DNA of 36,416 nt from Sphingomonas faeni (GTDB lineage Bacteria > Pseudomonadota > Alphaproteobacteria > Sphingomonadales > Sphingomonadaceae), in the NCBI RefSeq assembly GCF_024273235.1, contig NZ_JANBVH010000041.1:1-36416 (forward strand). Direction: 5' to 3'. The notes under the pieces were generated by a model. The model made no database searches. It worked only from the letters and a program-made list of their open reading frames with translations, and had not been told where the DNA came from. Of this stretch, positions 7,191 through 17,336 are shown piece after piece (position 1 is the first letter of the stretch; each line of letters opens with the position of its first letter). Both the position numbers and the translations under genes were made by a program.

Positions 7191-8057
7191 GTGACCCAGC
7201 CTTTAAGCTTCCAGCGCATGATCCTCACGCTCCACGACTATTGGAGCGAGCACGGGTGCCTGATCCTGCAGCCCTACGACATGGAAATGGGCGCCGGCAC
7301 CTTCCACACCGCCACGACGCTCCGCGCGCTCGGCCCGAAACCGTGGAACGCCGCGTTCGTCCAGCCGTGCCGCCGCCCCACCGACGGCCGCTACGGCGAG
7401 AACCCCAACCGCCTCCAGCATTACTATCAATACCAGGTCATCCTGAAACCGAGCCCAGCCAACCTCCAGGAACTCTACTTGGGGTCGCTCGCGGCGATCG
7501 GCATCGACATGCTGAAGCACGACATCCGCTTCGTCGAGGACGACTGGGAAAGCCCGACGCTTGGCGCCTGGGGTCTCGGCTGGGAAGTCTGGTGCGACGG
7601 CATGGAAGTGACCCAGTTCACCTATTTCCAGCAGATGGGGGGCTTCGACATGAAGCCCGTCGCCGGCGAACTCACCTACGGGCTCGAGCGCCTGGCGATG
7701 TACATCCAGGACAAGGACTCGGTCTACGACCTCGCGTTCAACGACGCCGGCGTGACCTACGGCGACGTGTTCCTGGAGAACGAGCAGGAGATGTCGAAGT
7801 GGAACTTCGAGATCGCCGACACGGACTCGCTGTTCGACCAGTTCCGCAAGCACGTCGCCGAATGCGAGAACTCGCTAGCCGCCAAGCTCCCGATCCCAGC
7901 CTACGAACAGGCCATCAAAGCCAGCCACATCTTCAACCTGTTGCAAGCCCGAGGCGTAATCTCGGTAGCCGAACGCCAAGCCTACATGGGCCGCGTCCGA
8001 GACCTAGCCAAAGGCGCCTGCGCCGCCTGGATGGACAAACACGGATGGGCAGCATGA
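7191..8057 (+). CDS. glyQ: Glycyl-tRNA synthetase alpha subunit
   Basis: The alpha subunit of the bacterial alpha2beta2 GlyRS holds the catalytic class II core that forms glycyl-adenylate and charges tRNA-Gly. With a GTG start at 7191 the product is 288 residues and begins MTQPLSFQRMILTLHDYW, which lines up with the TFQGLILTL start of E. coli GlyQ; the ATG at 7218 would drop the conserved FQ. Clear family motifs are QPYDMEMGAGTFH, PCRRPTDGRYGENPNRLQ, RFVEDDWESPTLGAWGLGWE and EVTQFTYFQQ. It is followed after about 120 bp by glyS in the same direction, the usual pair. The gap between them holds a palindromic repeat. Confidence 0.96.
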   Translation: MTQPLSFQRMILTLHDYWSEHGCLILQPYDMEMGAGTFHTATTLRALGPKPWNAAFVQPCRRPTDGRYGENPNRLQHYYQYQVILKPSPANLQELYLGSLAAIGIDMLKHDIRFVEDDWESPTLGAWGLGWEVWCDGMEVTQFTYFQQMGGFDMKPVAGELTYGLERLAMYIQDKDSVYDLAFNDAGVTYGDVFLENEQEMSKWNFEIADTDSLFDQFRKHVAECENSLAAKLPIPAYEQAIKASHIFNLLQARGVISVAERQAYMGRVRDLAKGACAAWMDKHGWAA

Positions 8058-8100
8058 TGCGCCCCCGCAGCGCCGCAGGCCTGAATCAATCCTTCTTATC

Positions 8101-8165
8101 TCTTCGCGCCTTTGCGCCTTCGCGTGAGAAAATCTTGTTCACGCAAAGGCGCGATGGCGCGAAGA
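8101..8165. repeat. 27-bp inverted repeat, class C, between glyQ and glyS
   Basis: The arms at 8101-8127 (TCTTCGCGCCTTTGCGCCTT and onward) and 8139-8165 are near-perfect reverse complements with about four mismatches and an 11-base loop. It is unlike classes A and B. It ends 13 bases before the glyS start, so its hairpin would lie in the glyQ-glyS messenger close to the glyS ribosome binding site. Confidence 0.75.
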
Positions 8166-8178
8166 TGGAGCGTTCCGC

Positions 8179-10644
8179 GTGACCGACTTCCTCCTAGAAC
8201 TCCGCTCAGAAGAAATCCCGGCACGGATGCAAGCGCGTGCGCGCGAAGATTTGTCGAAGCTGTTCACCGCCGAGCTGGCCAAGGCCGGCATCGCGACCAG
8301 CGACATCGTCACCTACGCGACCCCGCGCCGCCTGACGCTGATCGCCCGCGACCTGCCGCTCGAGACCGCCGCCGTCTCCGAGGAAACCAAGGGCCCCAAG
8401 ACCTCCGCGCCGCCCCAGGCGCTCGAAGGCTTCCTCCGCAAAACCGGCCTAACCCGCGAGCAACTAATCGACCGCAACGGCACGCTGTTCGCGGTCACCG
8501 AGAAGCCCGGCCGCGCCACCGCCGCCGTGCTCGCCGACGCGATCCCCGCGATCGTCCGCGCGTTCCCGTGGCCCAAGTCTATGCGCTGGGGCGACGCCTC
8601 CGCCAGCACCGAGTCGCTCCGCTGGGTCCGCCCGCTGCAAGGCATAATCGCGCTGCTCGGCGAAGAGATCGTGCCGTTCGCAATCGCCGGCATCGCCAGC
8701 GGCGCCGCCACGCTCGGCCACCGCTTCCACCACCCGTACCAGATCACGATCGGCGGCGCGCACGACTATGTCGAGAAGCTGCGCGCCTGCCACGTCATCG
8801 TCGACCACGACGAACGCGCCACGCTGATCCGCGACCACGCCCGCGAAGCCGCCGCGCAGGCCGGGCTCGAACTCATCGAGGACGAGGGCCTCGTCGCCGA
8901 GAATGCCGGGCTGACGGAATGGCCGATTCCCCTGCTAGGCCAGTTCGACCCCGCGTTTCTCGACGTGCCCCCCGAGGTGATCCAGCTCACGGCCCGCGTG
9001 AACCAGAAATATTTCGTCTGCCGCGGGGCCGACGGAAAGCTCGCCAACGCGTTCGTCTGTACCGCTAACATCGCCGCGCACGACGGCGGCGCGAAGATCG
9101 TCGAGGGCAACCGCAAGGTCCTCGCCGCGCGGTTATCTGATGCGAAGTTCTTCTACGACACCGATCTCAAGGTCCCGCTCGAAGAGCAGGCCGAGAAGCT
9201 GTCGAAGATCGTCTTCCACGAAAAGCTCGGCACGGTAGCCGACAAGGTCGACCGCGTAGCCAAGCTGGCGCGGTGGCTGGTAGAAGAGGGAATAATCCTC
9301 CCCGGAACGGGGAGGGGGACCAGCGAAGCTGGTGGAGGGGGGGCGCCACGAAGCGCAACGCCCGCGGAGAACCCCCTCCACCCTCAGCCTACGGCTGACG
9401 GTCCCCCTCCCCTTGCAGGGGAGGAATTAGCAGACCTAGCAGAACGCGCAGCCCGCCTCGCAAAGGCAGACCTCGTCACCGGCATGGTCGGCGAGTTCCC
9501 CGAGCTACAAGGCCTGATGGGCGGCTACTACGCCGCCGCGCAGGGCGAGCACCCATCCGTCGCCACCGCCATCCGCGACCACTACAAGCCGGTCGGCCAA
9601 GGCGACGACGTCCCCACCGACCCGGTAACGGTCGCGGTAAGCTTGGCGGACAAGCTGGATAGCCTGTTTTCGTTTTTCGCGGTTGGCGAAAAGCCGACCG
9701 GCTCAAAAGACCCCTTTGCTCTGCGTCGTGCTGTGCTCAGCGTGATTGCGCTCGTAATCGAAAATGATCTGCGCCTGCCGCTTAATTCCGCGTTCGCTTT
9801 CGGCAACAGTTTGGTGGGTAGAACGCTCGCGAGCATGAGTATCTCAACCTATCCGTTGGCTCTGCGGTCGTTCGAAGATGAATATTTTGAAGCGCTAGAT
9901 GCTGGTCAACCCTTTGAACGCATGCCTGATTTGACGTATTTTTCGTCCTATCACGATCGGCAGTTCGATCCGGCCATCTCCGCGGTAATCGACCAGTTTC
10001 GGTCTGCATTGGCATCGCCGAAAGTGGAAGCATCTGGTCTCCTCGACTTCTTCGCCGACCGCCTCAAAGTCCAGCAACGCGAAGCCGGCGTCCGTCACGA
10101 CCTGATCGATGCGGTGTTCGCGCTCGGTGGCGAGGACGATCTCGTCCGCCTGCTCGCGCGCGTCCATGCGCTCCAGGCGTTCGTGACCACCGAGGACGGC
10201 GCGAACCTGCTCGCCGGCTACAAGCGCGCCGCCAATATCCTCAAGAAGGAAGCCCCTTCTGCTCCCATCCCTGAAAGGGAGGGGCCGGGGGTGGGTAGCC
10301 CTCGTGGGAATGCCGCGCCCGCCTCGGACCGACCCACCCCCAACCCCTCCCTTCCAGGGAGGGGCGAAGAGGAATCGCTGTCCTACACCCCCGAACCGGC
10401 AGAGACCGCGCTGATGACCGCGCTCGACTCCGCCGAACCCCGCGCCACCGCCGCGATCACGCGCGAGGACTTCGCCGCAGCCATGGCCGCGCTCGCCTCG
10501 CTCCGGGCGCCGATCGACGCGTTCTTTGATAGCGTTATCGTCAACGATCCCGATCCCGCCAAGCGCTCCGCCCGTCTCGCGCTACTTGAGCGTGTTCGCG
10601 CCGCAGTGCACAACGTCGCAGATTTTTCGAGAATTGAGGGCTAA
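8179..10644 (+). CDS. glyS: Glycyl-tRNA synthetase beta subunit with in-frame repeat insertions
   Basis: The beta subunit binds tRNA-Gly and is needed for charging. It starts at GTG 8179 with TDFLLELRSEEIPARM, a family hallmark. Motifs such as AERAARLAKADLVTGMVGEFPELQG, GSKDPFALRR and LLDFFADRLKVQQREAGVRHDLIDAVFAL are intact. The product has 821 residues, about 130 more than E. coli GlyS (689). Part of the excess is two Gly/Pro-rich stretches encoded by palindromic repeat elements: residues about 372-417 (9291-9429) and 694-730 (10262-10365). Both lie just outside conserved blocks and keep the frame. In addition 9661-10020 has about 53% G+C by hand count against about 67% just upstream, and encodes an unusual segment (residues about 530-615). 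The gene seems functional because the frame is open throughout and no other copy is seen here. Confidence 0.93.
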   Translation: MTDFLLELRSEEIPARMQARAREDLSKLFTAELAKAGIATSDIVTYATPRRLTLIARDLPLETAAVSEETKGPKTSAPPQALEGFLRKTGLTREQLIDRNGTLFAVTEKPGRATAAVLADAIPAIVRAFPWPKSMRWGDASASTESLRWVRPLQGIIALLGEEIVPFAIAGIASGAATLGHRFHHPYQITIGGAHDYVEKLRACHVIVDHDERATLIRDHAREAAAQAGLELIEDEGLVAENAGLTEWPIPLLGQFDPAFLDVPPEVIQLTARVNQKYFVCRGADGKLANAFVCTANIAAHDGGAKIVEGNRKVLAARLSDAKFFYDTDLKVPLEEQAEKLSKIVFHEKLGTVADKVDRVAKLARWLVEEGIILPGTGRGTSEAGGGGAPRSATPAENPLHPQPTADGPPPLAGEELADLAERAARLAKADLVTGMVGEFPELQGLMGGYYAAAQGEHPSVATAIRDHYKPVGQGDDVPTDPVTVAVSLADKLDSLFSFFAVGEKPTGSKDPFALRRAVLSVIALVIENDLRLPLNSAFAFGNSLVGRTLASMSISTYPLALRSFEDEYFEALDAGQPFERMPDLTYFSSYHDRQFDPAISAVIDQFRSALASPKVEASGLLDFFADRLKVQQREAGVRHDLIDAVFALGGEDDLVRLLARVHALQAFVTTEDGANLLAGYKRAANILKKEAPSAPIPEREGPGVGSPRGNAAPASDRPTPNPSLPGRGEEESLSYTPEPAETALMTALDSAEPRATAAITREDFAAAMAALASLRAPIDAFFDSVIVNDPDPAKRSARLALLERVRAAVHNVADFSRIEG
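9291..9429. repeat. Palindromic repeat, class D, inside glyS
   Basis: The left end reads AATCCTCCCCGGAACGGGGA and the right end is close to its reverse complement (CCCCTTGCAGGGGAGGAATT). Inner arms AGCGAAGCT and AGCCTACGGCT-like segments form further stems. The layout matches the intergenic element at 35154-35279. It is translated in frame as a Gly/Pro/Thr-rich insert. Confidence 0.8.
10262..10365. repeat. Palindromic repeat, class B, inside glyS
   Basis: The arms are CTCCCATCCCTGAAAGGGAG plus GGGGTGGGTA on the left and GACCCACCCCCAACCCCTCC onward on the right, nearly identical to the intergenic copy at 2181-2291. The unit is translated as a Pro/Gly/Arg-rich insert between the conserved GYKRAANILKKE and the C-terminal anticodon-binding-like region. 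Confidence 0.85.
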
Positions 10645-10716
10645 GTGGACGCGGTGCGGTCGCCTAGGTGAGGGCCGGGGGCAATGCCCAAGACCCTTCC
10701 CAGCGTCTGCACTTCC

Positions 10717-10722
10717 TATACT
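10717..10722 (+). promoter_or_regulatory. Possible -10 element for ppdK
   Basis: TATACT lies 46 bases before the ppdK start in the gap between glyS and ppdK. No good -35 is seen 17 bases upstream, so this is tentative. Confidence 0.25.
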
Positions 10723-10767
10723 TCACTTTTGCCCTGCCAACAAAAACAAGCACTTAGAGGACCCGCG

Positions 10768-13431
<2,664 letters not shown>

Positions 13432-13449
13432 TACGGAACTAGAATAGCA

Positions 13450-13473
13450 CCACCCCGGCCTTCGCCGGGGTGG
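13450..13473 (+). terminator. Hairpin downstream of ppdK
   Basis: CCACCCCGG at 13450-13458 and CCGGGGTGG at 13465-13473 form a perfect 9-bp stem around CCTTCG, 19 bases past the ppdK stop. There is no U-run, so it is either a weak terminator or part of the adjoining repeat. Confidence 0.45.
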
Positions 13474-13486
13474 AACGAACAAAAGA

Positions 13487-13545
13487 ATGTTTCCCCGCGA
13501 AGGCGGGGACCCAGACTGGGCTCCCGCCTTCGCGGGAGAACAAGG
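13487..13545. repeat. Palindromic repeat, class A variant
   Basis: TCCCCGCGAAGGCGGGGA and TCCCGCCTTCGCGGGA flank CCCAG-ACT-GGG. The layout equals the 3548 and 4869 copies, with the stem CCCGC/GCGGG and loop GAAG in place of CCTGC/GCAGG and GAAC. It lies between convergent ppdK and the small membrane protein gene. Confidence 0.8.
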
Positions 13546-13584
13546 AAGCAGGGGCCGAACTCAAAAAGTCAGCCCCCCTACACC

Positions 13585-13974
13585 TCACCGACGCGGCTCG
13601 AAATCGAACCAACCCCGCTTCGTCCCATCTGCATTATACGCCGGCCGAGCATAAGCCGGCCGCGCCGAAGACAGCGCCCCGGACCGCGCCGCATCAACAA
13701 CCGGACGCTGCTCGACAACCGGCGCCGCAACCGGAGCCGCCTCAGCCGCCTTCACCAACCGAGCATTCTCCCGCTCGGCCTCGACCGCCCGCTTCTCCGC
13801 CGCAGCAGCCCGAACATCGCCATCCTTCTTCACCGAAGCATGCGCGTCCCGCTCCGCCAGATAGCGCGCCTTCCACTTCTTGCCCCCCGGATGGCTTGCC
13901 AATCCGAACAGCCAGCCGGCAACGAAAACCAGCGCAAGCGCCGCGAACTGCGTAGGTGTGGAAAACAACGGCAT
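13585..13974 (-). CDS. Hypothetical single-pass membrane protein at the 3' end of the tad operon
   Basis: The start at 13974 has an excellent AGGAGGG eight bases upstream, giving 129 residues. A hydrophobic span at about 9-26 (AALALVFVAGWLFGLA) is followed by a charged, Ala/Glu/Lys-rich region (33-80) likely to form a coiled helix, then a Pro/Ala-rich stretch with the repeat ARPAYARPAY and an aromatic end, GWFDFEP. I do not recognise a family. It lies 53 bases past tadC in the same direction, so it may be the last gene of the pilus operon; a role in pilus assembly is inference. The large C-terminal part would be cytoplasmic or periplasmic depending on orientation. Confidence 0.75.
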   Translation of the reverse strand: MPLFSTPTQFAALALVFVAGWLFGLASHPGGKKWKARYLAERDAHASVKKDGDVRAAAAEKRAVEAERENARLVKAAEAAPVAAPVVEQRPVVDAARSGALSSARPAYARPAYNADGTKRGWFDFEPRR

Positions 13975-14027
13975 CGTCAAAACCCTCCTGTTACGGGAGC
14001 TCAACGATCAGGCCGCCCGGCGGTTGC

Positions 14028-15023
14028 TTACGTCTTCAACAGCGCATCGGAGATCGAACACGCCGCCGGCCCCAGGATGACGACGAACAGGACGGGGAGG
14101 ATGAACAGGATCAGCGGGATGGTCATGATCGCCGGCAACCGCGCCGCCTTCTCCTCGGCCCGCATCATCCGCTCGTTGCGGAATTCCCCCGACAGCACAC
14201 GCAGCGCAGAGGCCAGCGGCGTGCCGTATTTCTCGGTCTGGATCATCGTCGTGACGACCCCCTTCACCGCATCCAGCTTCACCCGCATCGCCAGGTTTTC
14301 GAACGCCTGGCGTCGATCCGTCAGGAACCCCAGTTCGATCGCGGTCAGCGTGAACTCCTCGCCAAGCTCGGGATACGCCCGCCCCAGCTCCCGCGCGACG
14401 CGGTGGAACGCCGCATCGACGGTGAGCCCCGCCTCCGCGCAGATCACCAGCAGATCGAGCGCATCGGGAAGTCCTTTCCGGATCGCATCCGAGCGCTTCT
14501 TGATCTTGTTGTCGAGATACAGGTCCGGCGCCTTGTAGCTCAGGATGAAGGTCATCGCGACGAGCCCGTATTTCTTCAGCGGACCCCAGGTCGCAAAGCC
14601 GTCGGTGCCATACACCCAGTACAGCATGCCCCCGCCCAGCACGATCGGCAGCACGAGACGCCCGAAAATCACCGCCGGCGCCCATTCCTTCGACCGGATG
14701 CCGGCCTGCATCAGCTTCAGCTGGACCGCCTTGACCTGGCTGTCCTGGAGCATCTTCATCGACGACAGCATGCCGCGCATCTTGTCCGCGGTGTCGTTGC
14801 GCTGGACCAGCTTGGCGCGCCGCTTGGTCGAGGCGGTGATGCCCGCCTTCAGCTGCTCGCGGCGATCGTTGAGCGCCTTGACGCGCTTGGTCATCGGATC
14901 GCTGACCGTGGTCGCGGCGTAGATCGCGACCATCACCGCGAACGCGGCAATGCCCGACAGGATCGTCGCGACCAATAATACGTCGAATCCGAGCAGGGTA
15001 GGTCCGGCGGTCGTGCCCATCAT
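14028..15023 (-). CDS. tadC: Tad pilus platform protein TadC
   Basis: This 331-residue protein belongs to the type II secretion system F (PF00482) family as found in Tad systems. A membrane span near 13-36 is followed by a basic cytoplasmic stretch, then the F domain with PDALDLLVICAEAGLTVDAAF, where GLT follows the family pattern, and AMRVKLDAVKGVVTTMIQTEKYGTPLASALRVL, then a C-terminal hydrophobic span (LILFILPVLFVVILG). With TadB it forms the inner-membrane platform on which a cytoplasmic ATPase drives Flp pilus assembly. It lies seven bases past the tadB stop and is clearly in the same operon. Confidence 0.93.
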   Translation of the reverse strand: MMGTTAGPTLLGFDVLLVATILSGIAAFAVMVAIYAATTVSDPMTKRVKALNDRREQLKAGITASTKRRAKLVQRNDTADKMRGMLSSMKMLQDSQVKAVQLKLMQAGIRSKEWAPAVIFGRLVLPIVLGGGMLYWVYGTDGFATWGPLKKYGLVAMTFILSYKAPDLYLDNKIKKRSDAIRKGLPDALDLLVICAEAGLTVDAAFHRVARELGRAYPELGEEFTLTAIELGFLTDRRQAFENLAMRVKLDAVKGVVTTMIQTEKYGTPLASALRVLSGEFRNERMMRAEEKAARLPAIMTIPLILFILPVLFVVILGPAACSISDALLKT

Positions 15024-15030
15024 TGCGTCC

Positions 15031-16002
15031 CTAGATCTCGAAGCTGATCATCTTGGACATGATGAAGGCGCCGATCGCCATCCACACCATGCCGCCCATG
15101 CCGATCGCCATCAGTCGCTCGTCGATGAAGAAGTTCTGCATATACTTGCCGTTGATGACCCAGATCATCCCGAACACGATGAACGGCAGCGCACCGATGA
15201 TGTAGGCGGACGCCTTGGACTCCGACGACATCGCCTTGATCTTCAGTTTCATCTGGCCGCGCTGGCGCAGCACGTGCGACAGGTTCGCCAGCGTCTCCGC
15301 CAGATTGCCGCCGGTCTCGCGCTGGATCGCGATGGTGATCACGAAGAACTGGAATTCGGGCGTGCCGAGCCGGTCCGCGGTATCCTGGAGCGCGGCGTCC
15401 ATCGTCCGGCCGATCTTCATCTTGTCGCTGACCGCGCGGAATTCCTCGCCGACCGGACCATCGACCTCGTGACCGACCACCCCGATCGTCTCGCTGATCG
15501 GCAAACCCGAGCGCAGGCCGCGTACCAGCAGGTCGATCGCGTCGGGAAACTTCGCGGTGAACTTGCCGATCCGGCGCGCGATCGTCTTGCTCACGATGAA
15601 ATGCGGCAGTCCGACCCCGACGAACAGGCCGAACAGCAACGCGAGCAAGATCGGCAGACCCTTCAGCAGCATCAGCATCGCGACGACCAGCGTGATGCCG
15701 GCCGTCGCAATGCCGTATTGCCCGACGGTCCAGGTCTTGCCCGTCATCGCCAAGCGCTTGGCAAGCTGGACCGGATTGGGCAGGATCCGCGTGAAGGCGA
15801 GGTCCATCTTGGTGTCGCGGTTGGCCGATATGCCCCGCAACTGCGCTTCGGCGGCAACCATCGGATCGCCGTGGCGCAGACGCACCGCAGCGATACGACG
15901 CGATTGCGCACGTTCCGCGGAGGGACCCGCAAACGCGAAAACGATCATCCCCAGCACGATCGACGCACCGAGAAATACCATGAGGAACGGCATCATCGCC
16001 AC
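15031..16002 (-). CDS. tadB: Tad pilus platform protein TadB
   Basis: This 323-residue protein is the partner of TadC in the inner-membrane platform of the Flp pilus machine. The N-terminal span (about 4-26) is followed by a soluble part, two close spans (about 97-131), the F domain with FPDAIDLLVRGLRSGLPISE and FFVITIAIQRETGGNLAETL, and C-terminal spans (about 263-320). It carries no nucleotide-binding motif. The region before its start has only a weak ribosome binding site (GGTGG). In most tad operons cpaF/tadA, the motor ATPase, lies between cpaE and tadB; here only 50 bases separate them. Confidence 0.94.
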   Translation of the reverse strand: MAMMPFLMVFLGASIVLGMIVFAFAGPSAERAQSRRIAAVRLRHGDPMVAAEAQLRGISANRDTKMDLAFTRILPNPVQLAKRLAMTGKTWTVGQYGIATAGITLVVAMLMLLKGLPILLALLFGLFVGVGLPHFIVSKTIARRIGKFTAKFPDAIDLLVRGLRSGLPISETIGVVGHEVDGPVGEEFRAVSDKMKIGRTMDAALQDTADRLGTPEFQFFVITIAIQRETGGNLAETLANLSHVLRQRGQMKLKIKAMSSESKASAYIIGALPFIVFGMIWVINGKYMQNFFIDERLMAIGMGGMVWMAIGAFIMSKMISFEI

Positions 16003-16052
16003 CGCGCCCTAACGCCCACTGCGCGTTGGGGAACGAACGAGTCCCGCGCCGC

Positions 16053-17336
16053 TCACTTGGCCTTGGCCTTTACGGCCCGCGTCGGGATCAACCCCTTCAG
16101 GTCCCCGAACTTGCCGAGCAGCGACTTGCCCTTCGGCTTCGCGGCACCGTCGGCACCGTCCGTCACGGCGGAGGCCAGCATGGTCGTCAGCGCGACGATC
16201 GGTGCGATGGTCTTCGACGTCTTGCCGACTTCGACTATCGGCTTGCCGAGCTTGGCCGCCTGGGCCGCCAGCTTCTGGTCGAACGGTACCAGGTAATCGA
16301 TCTTGCGCTCGATCGAACCCTCGAAATCCTTGCGGCTGATCTCGAGCTGGCCGCCGGCGTGCATCCGGTTGGCCAGCACGAACAGCTGCGTCTGCGGCGC
16401 GTTCGTCTTCATCCACGACAGGATGCGGATCGTGTCGCGTGCCGACGCCAGCGTCAGTTCGGTGACGATCACGCCGAGTTGGACGTCGCTGGTCAACTGC
16501 GGATGCTGGATCAACATCGTCCGTGGCAGATCGACGACGGTGCATTCGAACGCGGTCCGCATTTCCTCCTGCAACAGCGCGAACGCAGCCCCATCGGTGA
16601 CGAGCGGCGCGTTGATCGGTGCCTCCGCCGACAGCACCGACAGCTTTTCGGACGCCTTGACCATCGCGCGTTCGATGAACAGGCCGTCGATGCGGCTCGG
16701 ATTGTCGATCGCGTCGGTCAGGCCGCGCCCGGGCTCCAGGTCGAGGCTGAGCGCGCCCGTGCCGAAATGCACGTCGAGGTCGAGCAAGGCGGTCGCGCGC
16801 CGTTCCTTCTCCGCCAGCAGCCAGGCGATCGACGTCGCGATCGTCGAGGCGCCGACGCCGCCGCGCGTGCCGATCACCGCGACCGAGCAATGCGGTCGAT
16901 CGGTCGATATCTCGACATGTTTCGGCGCGTTCAGCAAAGCCTGCGCATGGCCGAACGCCTCGCGCAGCATTTCCGGATGCAGGGGCTTCAGCAGGTAATC
17001 CTGGATCCCGCTGGACACCAGATCCCGGTACAGCCGGACGTCGTTCACCTGCCCCGCCGCGATCACCATCGTGCCGGGCTCGCACACTTCGGCGAGCGCG
17101 TTGATGTCGTTCAGCGGGTCACCCGATTCTGCCAGGTCGACGAACAGGATTTGCGGTGACGCGGACACCGACAGCGACTGGATCGCGTTGCGCAGGCCAC
17201 CCTTGTTGATCTTCTCGACGGACCAGCCGAACTCGGTGACGACCGGGCGCAGCGCCTCGGCGGTCAGTTCGTCGCAGACATAGGCGGTGAACGGTTCGCG
17301 GTTCGCGATCGAGCCGGGTTTCCAGGGCGCGTTCAT
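16053..17336 (-). CDS. cpaE: Pilus localisation ATPase CpaE/TadZ
   Basis: I chose the ATG at 17336, which overlaps the cpaD stop as TGATG and gives 427 residues; a GTG one codon earlier is possible. The N-terminal part (about 17-130) resembles a receiver fold that has lost most phosphorylation residues, as is usual in CpaE. The MinD/ParA-like ATPase domain follows, with a deviant Walker A, GTRGGVGAST, then LLDLDVHFGTGALSLDLEPG and ECTVVDLPRTM as the Walker B region. The C-terminus is basic and Lys/Ala-rich. CpaE marks the cell pole and recruits the pilus machine in Caulobacter and relatives. The place in the operon fits. Confidence 0.94.
   Translation of the reverse strand: MNAPWKPGSIANREPFTAYVCDELTAEALRPVVTEFGWSVEKINKGGLRNAIQSLSVSASPQILFVDLAESGDPLNDINALAEVCEPGTMVIAAGQVNDVRLYRDLVSSGIQDYLLKPLHPEMLREAFGHAQALLNAPKHVEISTDRPHCSVAVIGTRGGVGASTIATSIAWLLAEKERRATALLDLDVHFGTGALSLDLEPGRGLTDAIDNPSRIDGLFIERAMVKASEKLSVLSAEAPINAPLVTDGAAFALLQEEMRTAFECTVVDLPRTMLIQHPQLTSDVQLGVIVTELTLASARDTIRILSWMKTNAPQTQLFVLANRMHAGGQLEISRKDFEGSIERKIDYLVPFDQKLAAQAAKLGKPIVEVGKTSKTIAPIVALTTMLASAVTDGADGAAKPKGKSLLGKFGDLKGLIPTRAVKAKAK

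Noticed and set aside
8179..10644. glyS as a fused or frameshifted pseudogene because of its extra length
   Set aside because: All conserved blocks are in one frame without stops, and much of the extra length is accounted for by two repeat elements.
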